Source: Ancylobacter rudongensis (GTDB lineage: Bacteria > Pseudomonadota > Alphaproteobacteria > Rhizobiales > Xanthobacteraceae). From it: 64,000 bases of DNA. Positions 30,193-38,597 of this stretch are shown here, in pieces. Under the pieces are notes generated by a model. It ran no database searches. It was not told the DNA's origin and saw only the letters and a program-made list of their open reading frames with translations. Position 1 is the first letter of the stretch; each line of letters starts with the position of its first letter. Location: positions 1 through 64,000 of the forward strand of contig NZ_FMTP01000011.1 in NCBI RefSeq assembly GCF_900100155.1. Reading direction: 5' to 3'. The position numbers and the translations under genes are program-made.

Positions 30193-30212
30193 CAAAAGTC
30201 ATTCGACTTTTG
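30193..30212. repeat. 8-bp inverted repeat CAAAAGTC-ATTC-GACTTTTG
   Basis: A perfect palindrome, arms 30193-30200 and 30205-30212, in the 119-bp spacer between the NUDIX gene and the MFS gene. It is AT-richer than its surroundings and lacks a T-run, so it could be an operator for the MFS gene rather than a terminator. Confidence 0.4.
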
Positions 30213-30270
30213 CCGTCCATGGGCTAGAGGCAGCGGTCCGGGAATCAACGTCCCGGTCCAGGTGCCCGCC

Positions 30271-31431
30271 ATGCATGCCCCCGCCCTCTCGCCTCCCGTG
30301 AATGTCGCCTCGATCGCGGCGGCCATCGCCGCCATTTCGGCGGTAGGGCTGGGCCTCGCGCTCTCCATTCCCCTTCTGGCGTTCGAGCTGCACGACCGGG
30401 GCGTCTCCTCGACCTGGATCGGCCTCAACACGGCGGTGGGTGGGCTCGCCACCATCGCACTGGCACCTTTCCTGCCCAAGCTGGTGCGCCGCATCGGCGC
30501 CGGGCCGCTGCTGCTGGTGGCCATCCTCAGCGCAGCGGTCAGCCTGCTCGCCTTCAAGATCACCCCCTCCTTCGTGCTGTGGTTTCCGCTGCGCTTCATC
30601 TTCGGCGCGGCGTTGTGCGTGCTGTTCGTGGTCAGTGAGTTCTGGATCAACGCCGCCTCGCCAAACCACAGGCGCGGGTTGGTCATCGGCATTTACGGGA
30701 CGGTGCTGTCGATGGGCTTCGCTGGAGGACCGGCGATTCTCAGCCTGGTCGGCACGCAGGGCTGGGCGCCCTATCTCTGCGGCGCCGCCTTCTTCGCTCT
30801 GGCCGGCATTCCGGTGCTGATCGGCGCCGCCGGCGCACCGGCAATTGAGGAGGACCATTCCGGCGGCGGCGTGTGGACGCTCATGCGCATCGCCCCCGCC
30901 GCCACCCTCGCCGCCTTCATCTTCGGCGCGGTGGAGACGGGGATGATCAACTTCCTGCCGCTTTACGGCCTGCGGCGCGGGCTGGACGCCGGCGAGGCGG
31001 CACTTCTTCTAACGGTGGCCGAACTCGGCAACGTCGCCCTGCAGCTGCCGCTCGGCCTGCTAAGTGACAAGGTCGACCGGCGGCGGCTTCTGCTCGGCTG
31101 TGGAATCATCGGCGTTTTCGGCTCCTTCCTGATACCGCACCTCGCCATAGACAGCTGGGCGATGTGGATCGCGGCGTTCTTCACCACAGGAATCGTCGCC
31201 GGTCTCTATACGGTAGGCCTCGCTCTGCTCGGCGCACGGTTCAACGGGGCGGCGCTCGCCACCGCCAATGCGGCCTTCGTGATGCTCTATTCTATCGGCC
31301 TCACGGTGGGCCCGACCGCCGTCGGTGGCGGCATGCAACTGTTGGATCCGCATGGTTTCGCCTGGGCGATCGGAGCCTTCCTTCTGCTCTATGTGCTGGT
31401 CGTCGCCGGTCAGATTTGGCGCGATCGCTGA
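30271..31431 (+). CDS. MFS transporter (12 helices)
   Basis: 386 residues from the ATG of MHAPALSPPVNVASIAAAI. Twelve predicted helices; motif A-like loops appear at LPKLVRRIGAG and LLSDKVDRRRLL. It resembles the YcaD/YfkF group of sugar or drug efflux MFS proteins; substrate unknown. A GTG three codons upstream is an alternative start. It stands alone between the NUDIX gene and rpmG. Confidence 0.88.
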   Translation: MHAPALSPPVNVASIAAAIAAISAVGLGLALSIPLLAFELHDRGVSSTWIGLNTAVGGLATIALAPFLPKLVRRIGAGPLLLVAILSAAVSLLAFKITPSFVLWFPLRFIFGAALCVLFVVSEFWINAASPNHRRGLVIGIYGTVLSMGFAGGPAILSLVGTQGWAPYLCGAAFFALAGIPVLIGAAGAPAIEEDHSGGGVWTLMRIAPAATLAAFIFGAVETGMINFLPLYGLRRGLDAGEAALLLTVAELGNVALQLPLGLLSDKVDRRRLLLGCGIIGVFGSFLIPHLAIDSWAMWIAAFFTTGIVAGLYTVGLALLGARFNGAALATANAAFVMLYSIGLTVGPTAVGGGMQLLDPHGFAWAIGAFLLLYVLVVAGQIWRDR

Positions 31432-31562
31432 GTGCGCTTCCTTGACATTCGCGCGCCGATCACGGATACGGACGCGCAACGAGCGGCGCATCTGCCGCGC
31501 GAACCCGTTTACTTCGGCGTGGCGCCCCCACGTTCGAGAGCCACGCTCCAGGAGACCCGGTC

Positions 31563-31730
31563 ATGGCCAAGGCAACGACCATCAAGATCAAGCTCGTGTC
31601 GAGCGCCGACACCGGCTTCTTTTACGTGACGAAGAAGAACTCGCGCACCATGACCGACAAGCTGGTCGTCAAGAAGTACGATCCGGTTGCGCGCAAGCAT
31701 GTCGAGTTCCGCGAAGGCAAGATCAAGTGA
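31563..31730 (+). CDS. rpmG: 50S ribosomal protein L33
   Basis: 55 residues, [20 protein letters not shown] through VEFREGKIK. The family signature is YVTKKNSR(T)[18 protein letters not shown]. This is the Cys-free L33 form, which lacks a zinc ribbon and does not bind zinc. Its own strong terminator follows at 31764, so it is monocistronic. Confidence 0.97.
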   Translation: MAKATTIKIKLVSSADTGFFYVTKKNSRTMTDKLVVKKYDPVARKHVEFREGKIK

Positions 31731-31763
31731 TCTGAGCTACCGCACGGGCCCTGCCCGAGACGC

Positions 31764-31792
31764 AAAAGGCGCCGCAAGGCGCCTTTTCTTTT
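31764..31792 (+). terminator. Rho-independent terminator of rpmG
   Basis: AAAAGGCGCC-GCAA-GGCGCCTTTTCTTTT gives a perfect stem with a T-rich tail, 33 bases after the rpmG stop. Confidence 0.93.
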
Positions 31793-32071
31793 GGCGAATC
31801 CGTGGCTCGGCACGGGTAGGCGTCTTGGCATTGAAGCGGGGGAAATATCCGTGGAGGCGAAACTGGAATCGGCGAGCGGTGAACGGAGAGGCCATCCGTA
31901 GACACCGCCCGCCGACCAGACCCTACGGACCCAGGAGATGCGGCGGACCCGAGCACTCCGCAGGGCAAACGGATACCTCGGAGAGGCTACCCGAACCGGC
32001 GCCAATTGCAACGGGGATTGTTGACAGATTCGCGCTGGTGGCTGGTGCGCGTCTTGACCCGCGCCAGGCCT

Positions 32072-32443
32072 TCAGGGGAGAGGGGCGAACTGGCGCACCG
32101 TCTCCAGGAATTTCGCCACGGAGATCGGCTTAGAGAGATAGGCTTCGCAGCCCCCCTCGCGAATGCGCTCCTCATCGCCCTTCATGGCGAAGGCGGTAAC
32201 GGCGATGACGGGGATCGCCTTCAGTTCCGGATCGGCTTTGAGCGCGCGGGTCACATCGAGGCCCGACACTTCGGGAAGCTGGATGTCCATCAGGATCAGG
32301 TCCGGCCGGTGCTTGCGCGCCAAATCCATGGCTTCGATGCCATTGCGCGTTCCGACCGTGATATAGCCATGGGCTTCGAGCAGATCGTTGAAGAGCTTCA
32401 TGTTGAGCTCATTGTCCTCGACGATCAGAACGGTCTTGGGCAT
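32072..32443 (-). CDS. divK: Single-domain response regulator DivK
   Basis: 123 residues, a receiver domain only. Acidic pocket in IVEDN, phospho-acceptor Asp53 in [10 protein letters not shown], Thr in [11 protein letters not shown] and Lys in YLSKPISV. DivK controls the asymmetric cell-division cascade (DivJ/PleC to DivL/CckA/CtrA) in alphaproteobacteria. The ATG at 32443 fits the family start [11 protein letters not shown]. It diverges from DUF3572 and dinB, the usual neighbours in Rhizobiales. No pleD follows here. Confidence 0.94.
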   Translation of the reverse strand: MPKTVLIVEDNELNMKLFNDLLEAHGYITVGTRNGIEAMDLARKHRPDLILMDIQLPEVSGLDVTRALKADPELKAIPVIAVTAFAMKGDEERIREGGCEAYLSKPISVAKFLETVRQFAPLP

Positions 32444-32550
32444 TGCTCGGCGGTCCCTGCGACGACGGCACGTTCTGGCGAGCCGGAATCGCTCGCCCAT
32501 CCGCCGGTCGATACGCTAGCTTTACCCACCCATTCCTTACGGAACCGGAA

Positions 32551-32853
32551 ATGAAAAGCCGCAACTCCCGTACGCCGACCCAGCTCGAGGCCGCCCGGCA
32601 GGTCGCCCTCGGCGCCCTCGCCTATCTTGCCGGCGATCCTGAGCGCATCGGCCCTTTTCTGGCGGAGAGCGGCCTGTCGCCGGCCGACCTGCGCGGTGCG
32701 GTCGGCTCGGCCGCCTTCCATGTGGCGCTGCTCGACCATCTGATCAACCACCAGGAACTTCTCATCGCCTATGCCGGCGAGGCGGAAATTGACCCGGGCC
32801 ATGTAGTGGCGGCCCGCGAAATCCTGTTTCATGCCGATATGGGTGAGGACTGA
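32551..32853 (+). CDS. DUF3572 family protein
   Basis: 100 residues, all helical: AARQVALGALAYLAGDPERIGPFLAESGLSPADLRG, then FHVALLDHLINHQELLIAYA and a closing acidic tail. This is DUF3572, an alphaproteobacterial family found between divK and dinB; function unknown. It ends 22 bases before the dinB start and is probably cotranscribed with it. Confidence 0.88.
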   Translation: MKSRNSRTPTQLEAARQVALGALAYLAGDPERIGPFLAESGLSPADLRGAVGSAAFHVALLDHLINHQELLIAYAGEAEIDPGHVVAAREILFHADMGED

Positions 32854-32875
32854 GCAGGGCGAACGGAGTACCGTC

Positions 32876-34252
32876 ATGGCCCGCCCGCCGGCCTTCTGCC
32901 GCGACTGCCTCAGCGAGGCCGGGGATGAGCGCCGCTGCACCCGTTGCGGCAGCCCGCGCCTGGTTCGCCATGGCGAGCTCCACACCTTGCACGTCGCGCA
33001 TATCGATTGCGACGCCTTCTATGCCTCGGTGGAGAAGCGCGACGACCCGGCACTGCGCGACGTGCCCGTCATCATCGGCGGCGGCAAGCGCGGCGTGGTT
33101 TCCACTGCCTGCTACCTCGCCCGGGTGAAGGGCGTGCGCTCGGCCATGCCCATGTTCAAGGCCCTCGCCCTCTGCCCGGAAGCGGTGGTCATCAAGCCCA
33201 GCATGGCGAAATACGTCGCGGTCGGGCGCCAGATCCGCGAGCGCTTCCTTCGCCTCACCCCCTTGGTCGAACCGCTGTCCATTGACGAGGCCTTTCTCGA
33301 TCTCGCCGGCACGGAGCTGTTGCACGGCGAAAGTCCCGCCCGGGCCCTCGCGCGGCTTGCCCGCGCCGTGGAGACGGAGATCGGCGTCACCATCTCGGTC
33401 GGCCTCGCGCCGAACAAGTTCCTCGCCAAGATGGCCTCTGAGCTCGACAAGCCGCGCGGTTTCGCTGTGATCGGAACGCAGGAAGCGGTGGCCTTTCTCT
33501 CGGAGCGAAGCGTTGGCGCGATCTGGGGGGTGGGCAAGGCGACCCAGGAGCGGCTCGCGCGCGAAGGCTACCGCACCATTGCCGATCTTCAGGCGGCCGA
33601 CGAGACCACGCTGGCCCGCCGCTTCGGCAATGAGGGTCTGCGGCTATGGCGTCTCGCACGCGGCATCGATACGCGCACCGTGAACCCGGAGCGCGAGACC
33701 AAGAGCGTCTCGACCGAGACCACCTTCGACAGCGACATTGCCGACTACCGGACGCTGGAGCAGGAACTATACCGCCTCACCCGCAAGCTCTCCGACCGGC
33801 TGAAAGCCGCAGACCTCGCCGGCCGCACTGTCACGCTGAAGCTGAAGACATCCGATTTCCGCCTTGTCACCCGCGCCCGCTCGCTGGAGGATCCGACGCG
33901 GCTCGCGCACCGCATCTTCGACCATGCTCGCGAATTGCTCGCCCGCGAGACGGATGGGCGGCGCTTCCGGCTGATCGGTGTGGGCGTGTCCGAACTGGCC
34001 GACCCGGTGCTGGCCGACCCAGCGGACCTCGTCGACACCTCCGCCACCAAGCGGGGGCTTGCAGAACTAGCGACCGATGCCCTGCGCGCCCGCTTCGGCA
34101 AGGAGATTATTGATCGCGGCATCGCACTCGAAACGCCGCGCCGGCATGAACCCGAGCAGCCGCATCGCAACCGGCCGGACGAGCCGGCACCGGAAACCAC
34201 AGCAAAGCCTATTTCGCGCAGTCTTCCTTCGGCAGCGCCTCGTAGGAAATGA
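32876..34252 (+). CDS. dinB: DNA polymerase IV (Y family)
   Basis: 458 residues from the ATG at 32876 with GGAG upstream. Unusual N-terminus: Cys8-x2-Cys11…Cys21-x2-Cys24, a Zn-ribbon-like extension seen in alphaproteobacterial DinB. The polymerase core shows VAHIDCDAFYASVE, VPVIIGGGKRGVVSTACYLARV and LSIDEAFLDL (catalytic acidic pair), then the little-finger domain. The C-terminal tail is Pro/Arg-rich and overlaps eipB by 44 bases in a tail-to-tail arrangement. It performs error-prone lesion bypass. Confidence 0.94.
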   Translation: MARPPAFCRDCLSEAGDERRCTRCGSPRLVRHGELHTLHVAHIDCDAFYASVEKRDDPALRDVPVIIGGGKRGVVSTACYLARVKGVRSAMPMFKALALCPEAVVIKPSMAKYVAVGRQIRERFLRLTPLVEPLSIDEAFLDLAGTELLHGESPARALARLARAVETEIGVTISVGLAPNKFLAKMASELDKPRGFAVIGTQEAVAFLSERSVGAIWGVGKATQERLAREGYRTIADLQAADETTLARRFGNEGLRLWRLARGIDTRTVNPERETKSVSTETTFDSDIADYRTLEQELYRLTRKLSDRLKAADLAGRTVTLKLKTSDFRLVTRARSLEDPTRLAHRIFDHARELLARETDGRRFRLIGVGVSELADPVLADPADLVDTSATKRGLAELATDALRARFGKEIIDRGIALETPRRHEPEQPHRNRPDEPAPETTAKPISRSLPSAAPRRK

Positions 34253-35027
34253 GCGTGCCGTTCAGGGCGAACTCGCCATAGTCGAGTTTCAGCTTTCGGC
34301 TCACCCCGTTGTCGAACATGTCGAAGCTAATCACATAATCCGGCGTCTCGCTGCTGCCGCCGCGCTCGTAATAGCTGATCGTCACCGGGAAGCGGGGTCG
34401 GCCGGCAAGATCCCCGATCGTCGCGGCCTCCTCCAGCCCCTTGGCGTCGCGGGTCTCGCGACCGATGACCGCGAGCGTCTCGTAGACCTTCTTGGCGTCG
34501 GGCGACCCATCGAAGACGGGCGCTTCCAGCACCGCCTCGCCGCTTTCCGCGCTACGGATGAGGCGGAGCACATGCTCCGTCGGCAGCAGCACATTCTTGC
34601 CGAGCACGACGGTCCGCGCCTCCGGCTTGGTCGCCGTCACCGTGAGTTCGCCGTCTTTGCGCTCGGCCACCCCGTCGGCCTCCTCGGAGGTCTCGCCATT
34701 GAGCCTGTTGGTGACGCGGAAGCGATAGGACTTGCCCTCGCCATCCTCCCATGTTGCCGTCGTCACCGCGCTGTTGACCCGCCCGCCCTCGGTCGCGAGG
34801 TCGGTATCCTGGCGCAATTGCACCGAATAGCCCGCACAGGCGCTGCCCCGCATCTCGTAGACGATGCGGCCCTCGGCGCCGTTGATGCGGGTTCCGGACT
34901 TCGAGGCATCGAGCGAGACGGCATAGGTGGCGCGATGCGGCGCAAGCTGGATCGCCATGGCTGGAAGGGCGGACGCACCGAGTAGAAGGGCAGCGACGGC
35001 GAAGCGGGTGAAACAGGCGGACGGCAT
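34209..35027 (-). CDS. eipB: Cell-envelope integrity protein EipB (DUF1849)
   Basis: 272 residues with a signal peptide ending AMA-I. The DUF1849 domain covers HRATYAVSLDASKSGTRINGAEGRIVYEMRG through YEALPKEDC. Two Cys in the mature part (Cys64 and Cys270 near the very end) match the conserved disulfide of Brucella EipB, a periplasmic lid-less beta-spiral protein needed for envelope stress survival. ATG at 35027 with GAGGAG 10-15 bases upstream. Its 3' end overlaps the 3' end of dinB. Confidence 0.93.
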   Translation of the reverse strand: MPSACFTRFAVAALLLGASALPAMAIQLAPHRATYAVSLDASKSGTRINGAEGRIVYEMRGSACAGYSVQLRQDTDLATEGGRVNSAVTTATWEDGEGKSYRFRVTNRLNGETSEEADGVAERKDGELTVTATKPEARTVVLGKNVLLPTEHVLRLIRSAESGEAVLEAPVFDGSPDAKKVYETLAVIGRETRDAKGLEEAATIGDLAGRPRFPVTISYYERGGSSETPDYVISFDMFDNGVSRKLKLDYGEFALNGTLISYEALPKEDCAK

Positions 35028-35187
35028 AGCTGAAGGGCTCCTCGCAGACGTCAGTCGCAGCTTGCGAATGGCGAACCGATCCGCCAAACATGACCCATCG
35101 AAGATGGCAATTGCAGGTCGGTTGCCGCTCATTGGCCGCCACCGCATGCCCGACAGGCATGCGCTCTCAAGATAGCAGGAGATCCCC

Positions 35188-35649
35188 ATGACCGGAACGG
35201 TTGAGGCCAAGCTCGCGGCCCTCAGCATCACCATCCCCGCGGCCAGTGCCCCTGCGGCGAATTATGTGCCGTTCGTCATCAGTGGCAACCTTCTGTGGAT
35301 CTCCGGCCAGATCTCCATGGCCAATGGCAGCTTCATGACCGGCAAGCTCGCCGGCGAGGCCGATATCGAGGCCGGCCGCGCCGCTGCCCGCCAGTGCGCC
35401 ATCAACCTCATTGCCCAGATCAAGGCGGCGCTTGGCGATCTCGACCGGGTGAAGCGAGTGGTAAAGCTGGTGGGCTTCGTCAATTCGGCGCCGGATTTCA
35501 CCGACCAGCCCAAAGTGGTGAATGGCTGTTCCGACCTGTTCGTCGAGGTGTTCGGCGATGCCGGGCGGCACGCGCGCTCGGCGGTCGGCGTTGCCCAGTT
35601 GCCGTTCAATGTCAGTGTCGAAGTCGAGGCAGTGATCGAATTCGCCTGA
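35188..35649 (+). CDS. RidA/YjgF-like protein, catalytic Arg absent
   Basis: 153 residues. FVISGNLLWISGQISM and LDRVKRVVKLVGFVNSAPDF define the fold; the end is AVGVAQLPFNVSVEVEAVIEFA. In RidA the Arg of VARLP (Arg105 in E. coli numbering) is needed for enamine deamination; here the position is Gln137 (VAQLP). The protein therefore belongs to the longer YjgF branch whose activity is not established. Divergent from eipB; starts a plus-strand run with the GDPD gene 10 bases downstream. Confidence 0.9.
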   Translation: MTGTVEAKLAALSITIPAASAPAANYVPFVISGNLLWISGQISMANGSFMTGKLAGEADIEAGRAAARQCAINLIAQIKAALGDLDRVKRVVKLVGFVNSAPDFTDQPKVVNGCSDLFVEVFGDAGRHARSAVGVAQLPFNVSVEVEAVIEFA

Positions 35650-35659
35650 GGCTATCCGG

Positions 35660-36427
35660 ATGGCTGCCGAGGCTCTCGCCCCCAACGCGCCGGCCTGGCT
35701 CACCGCCCGGCCGATTGCCCACCGCGCGCTGCATGATTCCGCGCGCGGCGTGATCGAGAACACACCCTCCGCGGTCGAGGCCGCGATGGCGCGCGGCTAT
35801 GCCATCGAGGTGGACATCCAGCTCTCCGCCGATGGCGAGGCGATGGTGTTTCACGACGACACGCTGGAGCGGCTGACCCTGGCGGAGGGGCCCGCCAAGG
35901 CGCTTACCGCCGCAGAGCTGAAAGCGGTGGAGTTGCGCGGCACTACCGACCGGATGATGACGCTCGGCGACCTCCTCGCCCGCGTCGGCGGGCGGGTGGC
36001 GCTCATCATCGAGTTGAAGAGCTCGTTCGACGGCGATACCGCCGTCGCCAGGCGCGCTGTCGAGGTGCTCGCCGGCTATGGCGGGCCAGCGGCACTCATG
36101 TCGTTCGATGCCGATCTGGTGGCGGCCGCGCGGACACTGGCGCCACACATCCCGCGCGGGATCACAATGGAGCACCTTTACGACGATCCCGAATGGGAGA
36201 TCTTGAGCGCGGATACCAAACACGCCTGGGGAAACCTGCTGCACCTGCCGCGCACACGACCCGATTTCATCGCCCATTATGTGAAGGAACTGCCCTCCGC
36301 CGCCGTCGACCGCGTGCGCAGCGAAACGTGGCTGCCGCTGCTCACCTGGACCGTGCGGACCGCAGAAGACCGTGCCGTGGCGGCCCGCCATGCCGACCAG
36401 GTGATTTTCGAGGGCTTCCTACCCTGA
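35660..36427 (+). CDS. Glycerophosphodiester phosphodiesterase family protein
   Basis: 255 residues. TIM-barrel motifs: RPIAHRALHDSARGVIENTPSAVEAAM (His and Glu), IEVDIQLSADGEAMVFHDDTLERLT (second metal Glu/Asp plus His) and IIELKSSF. It hydrolyses glycerophosphodiesters, probably from phospholipid turnover. No signal peptide, so cytosolic. It follows the RidA-like gene after 10 bases in a probable operon. Confidence 0.94.
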   Translation: MAAEALAPNAPAWLTARPIAHRALHDSARGVIENTPSAVEAAMARGYAIEVDIQLSADGEAMVFHDDTLERLTLAEGPAKALTAAELKAVELRGTTDRMMTLGDLLARVGGRVALIIELKSSFDGDTAVARRAVEVLAGYGGPAALMSFDADLVAAARTLAPHIPRGITMEHLYDDPEWEILSADTKHAWGNLLHLPRTRPDFIAHYVKELPSAAVDRVRSETWLPLLTWTVRTAEDRAVAARHADQVIFEGFLP

Positions 36428-36558
36428 TCCGCGCCGCCTTCGCGATCGCGTGACCGGGCTTCCGCCAACGCCGTGTGCGGCGCAAAATGGTGTTCGACGC
36501 GATTGAAGCCGCTCCGCCAATCGACACCTGCCAAAGCCTCCTCCGCGAGCCCTGCCGC

Positions 36559-37767
36559 ATGTCTGACGAACCGTTCCGCCTGCGCGTCGAGAGCGACATC
36601 CGTTCGCTCGCCGCCGACGCCTGGGATGCCTGCGCCAACGCTCCTGGCTCGCCCCCTGATTCGGCAGCCCGCTACAATCCCTTCGTCAGCCACGCCTTCC
36701 TCTCGGCGCTGGAGGAGTCCGGCTCGGTCGGCGCGGCGACAGGCTGGCTACCGCAGCACCTTGTCCTGGAGACAGAAGAAGGCCAGGTGCTCGGCGTCTG
36801 CCCTGCCTACCTGAAGTCCCACTCGCAGGGCGAATATGTCTTCGACCATGGCTGGGCGGAAGCGTTCGAGCGCGCCGGTGGGCGCTATTACCCCAAGCTA
36901 CAGGTAAGCGTTCCCTTCACTCCTGCCACGGGCCCGCGTCTGCTAGCCGGAAATGGGGTCGAGAGCGAAGCCATTCGCGCCGCGCTGGCGGGCGGGCTCG
37001 TGGCATTGGCCCGCCTGCGCAAGGTCTCCTCGGTCCACGCTACCTTCCTCACCGAGGCGGACGCCGGGGCGCTGGAAGCCGAGAATTTCCTGCCGCGCAC
37101 CGACCAGCAGTTCCACTGGCGCAATGAGGGTTACGCCGATTTCGAGGCCTTCCTCGACGCCCTCGCCTCGCGCAAGCGCAAGCAGATCCGTCGCGAGAGG
37201 CGGGAGGCGCTGGAGAACGGCGTGACTATCCATCGGCTCACAGGGGCGGAACTGACCGAAGAGGTATGGGACGCCTTCTATAGCTTCTACATCGAAACCG
37301 GCACGCGCAAATGGGGTCGCCCTTATCTCACGCGTGCCTTCTACTCCCTCATTGGCGAACGCATGCCCGAGCGCATCCTGCTGGTGATGGCGAAGCGCGC
37401 CGGGCGATGGATCGCAGGGGCAATCAACTTCATCGGCTCGGACACGCTCTATGGCCGCCATTGGGGCGCCGTAGAGCATCACCGCTTCCTGCATTTCGAG
37501 GTGTGCTACCACCAGGCCATAGACTTCGCCATCACCCACCGCCTCTCGACGGTGGAGGCCGGCGCCCAGGGCGAGCACAAGCTGGCGCGCGGCTACATGC
37601 CAGTCGTCACTCGATCGGCGCACTATATCGCCGATCCGCAGTTCCGCGCCGCCGTCGCCCACTATCTGGAGCGCGAGCGCCGTTATGTCGCCGAGGCCGG
37701 CGCCGAACTGAGCGAACTCGGCCCGTTCCGCCAGCAGGTCGCGGGCGAACAGGCCGACGAGCCTTGA
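36559..37767 (+). CDS. FemAB/GNAT-like N-acyltransferase family protein (DUF482)
   Basis: 402 residues from the ATG of MSDEPFRLRV; an earlier GTG at 36475 would add 28 residues. Features are YNPFVSHAFLSALEESGSVG, DHGWAEAFERAGGRYYPKLQVSVPFTPATGPRLL and FARITHRLSTVEAGAQGEHKLARGYMPV-like sections, defining DUF482, predicted to transfer aminoacyl or acyl groups and often annotated as peptidoglycan-related. Activity unproven. The gene lies in a plus-strand group with GDPD and HIT; spacing of 64 and 131 bases. Confidence 0.88.
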   Translation: MSDEPFRLRVESDIRSLAADAWDACANAPGSPPDSAARYNPFVSHAFLSALEESGSVGAATGWLPQHLVLETEEGQVLGVCPAYLKSHSQGEYVFDHGWAEAFERAGGRYYPKLQVSVPFTPATGPRLLAGNGVESEAIRAALAGGLVALARLRKVSSVHATFLTEADAGALEAENFLPRTDQQFHWRNEGYADFEAFLDALASRKRKQIRRERREALENGVTIHRLTGAELTEEVWDAFYSFYIETGTRKWGRPYLTRAFYSLIGERMPERILLVMAKRAGRWIAGAINFIGSDTLYGRHWGAVEHHRFLHFEVCYHQAIDFAITHRLSTVEAGAQGEHKLARGYMPVVTRSAHYIADPQFRAAVAHYLERERRYVAEAGAELSELGPFRQQVAGEQADEP

Positions 37768-37831
37768 GAGGGGATGGCCTTGACCGGCGCGTGCCGGCTT
37801 GCGATCAGGTCAGGCCGACAGGGAGGAACCC

Positions 37832-38254
37832 ATGGCTTACGATCCCGGCAACATCTTCGCGAAGATCCTGTGCGGCGAGATTCCCGCCCACAAGGTCTAT
37901 GAGGACGAGCGCGTTCTCGCCTTTCTCGATATCATGCCGCGGGCGGCAGGCCATGCTCTCGTCATTCCCAAGGCCCCGGCCCGCAACCTTCTCGATGTCG
38001 AGGCCAGCGATCTCGCCGCCGTCATGGCCGTGGCCCAGCGCATCGCGCAGGCGCAGATGAAGGTGTTCGCGGCGGAGGGCATCACCCTCTCCCAGCATAA
38101 TGAGAAGGCTGGCGGGCAGGAGGTGTTCCACCTGCATGTGCACGTCATTCCGCGCCATGCCGGCGTCGACTTGCGCGCGCCGCTTTCCTACAAGGAAGCA
38201 CCGGAGGTGCTGGCCGAGCAGGCGGCGCGGCTCAAAACGGCGCTTATGGGCTGA
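37832..38254 (+). CDS. HIT family protein (histidine triad nucleotide hydrolase)
   Basis: 140 residues from the ATG of MAYDPGNIFAKILCGEIP, preceded by GGGAGG. YEDERVLAFLDIMPRAAGHALVIPK and the triad EVFHLHVHVIPRH are intact. Members hydrolyse AMP-lysine, AMP-morpholidate and related nucleotide adducts (HinT-like). The last 11 bases overlap the last bases of azlD on the other strand. Confidence 0.95.
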   Translation: MAYDPGNIFAKILCGEIPAHKVYEDERVLAFLDIMPRAAGHALVIPKAPARNLLDVEASDLAAVMAVAQRIAQAQMKVFAAEGITLSQHNEKAGGQEVFHLHVHVIPRHAGVDLRAPLSYKEAPEVLAEQAARLKTALMG

Positions 38255-38597
38255 CGCCGAGCCACCAGGCCCCGGCCACCAGCACCGCCTCGGCGACCAG
38301 CACGCCGGCGAGCACGGAGCGGCGCACGATGAGGAAGCCGGCAATGCCGCTTCCCACGGCGCCGACGCGCAGCCAGAGCGGCAGGGCCACCAGCGCGCCG
38401 CTGGGCACCAGCAGAAGCCGCGCCACTACCGCCGCCAGCAGCGCCGTCGCCACCGCCTGAACCCACTGCATCCACGCGCTTGCGGGGTCGATCCGGCGGC
38501 CGAACAGCACGCCAAGCACGCGCCAGACCTCGTTCGGCAGGAAGCCGATGAAGATCACCACCAGCATGGCGCCGAGTTCGGTGGTGAGAAAATTCAT
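38244..38597 (-). CDS. azlD: AzlD family branched-chain amino-acid export subunit
   Basis: 117 residues, four predicted membrane helices (MLVVIFIGFLPNEVWRVLGVLF; WVQAVATALLAAVVARLLLV; VGAVGSGIAGFLIVR; VLAGVLVAEAVLVAGAWWLG). AzlD pairs with AzlC (BrnF/BrnE-like) to export branched-chain amino acids. The ATGA overlap with the azlC stop indicates translational coupling. Its 3' end overlaps the HIT gene. Confidence 0.88.
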   Translation of the reverse strand: MNFLTTELGAMLVVIFIGFLPNEVWRVLGVLFGRRIDPASAWMQWVQAVATALLAAVVARLLLVPSGALVALPLWLRVGAVGSGIAGFLIVRRSVLAGVLVAEAVLVAGAWWLGVSP

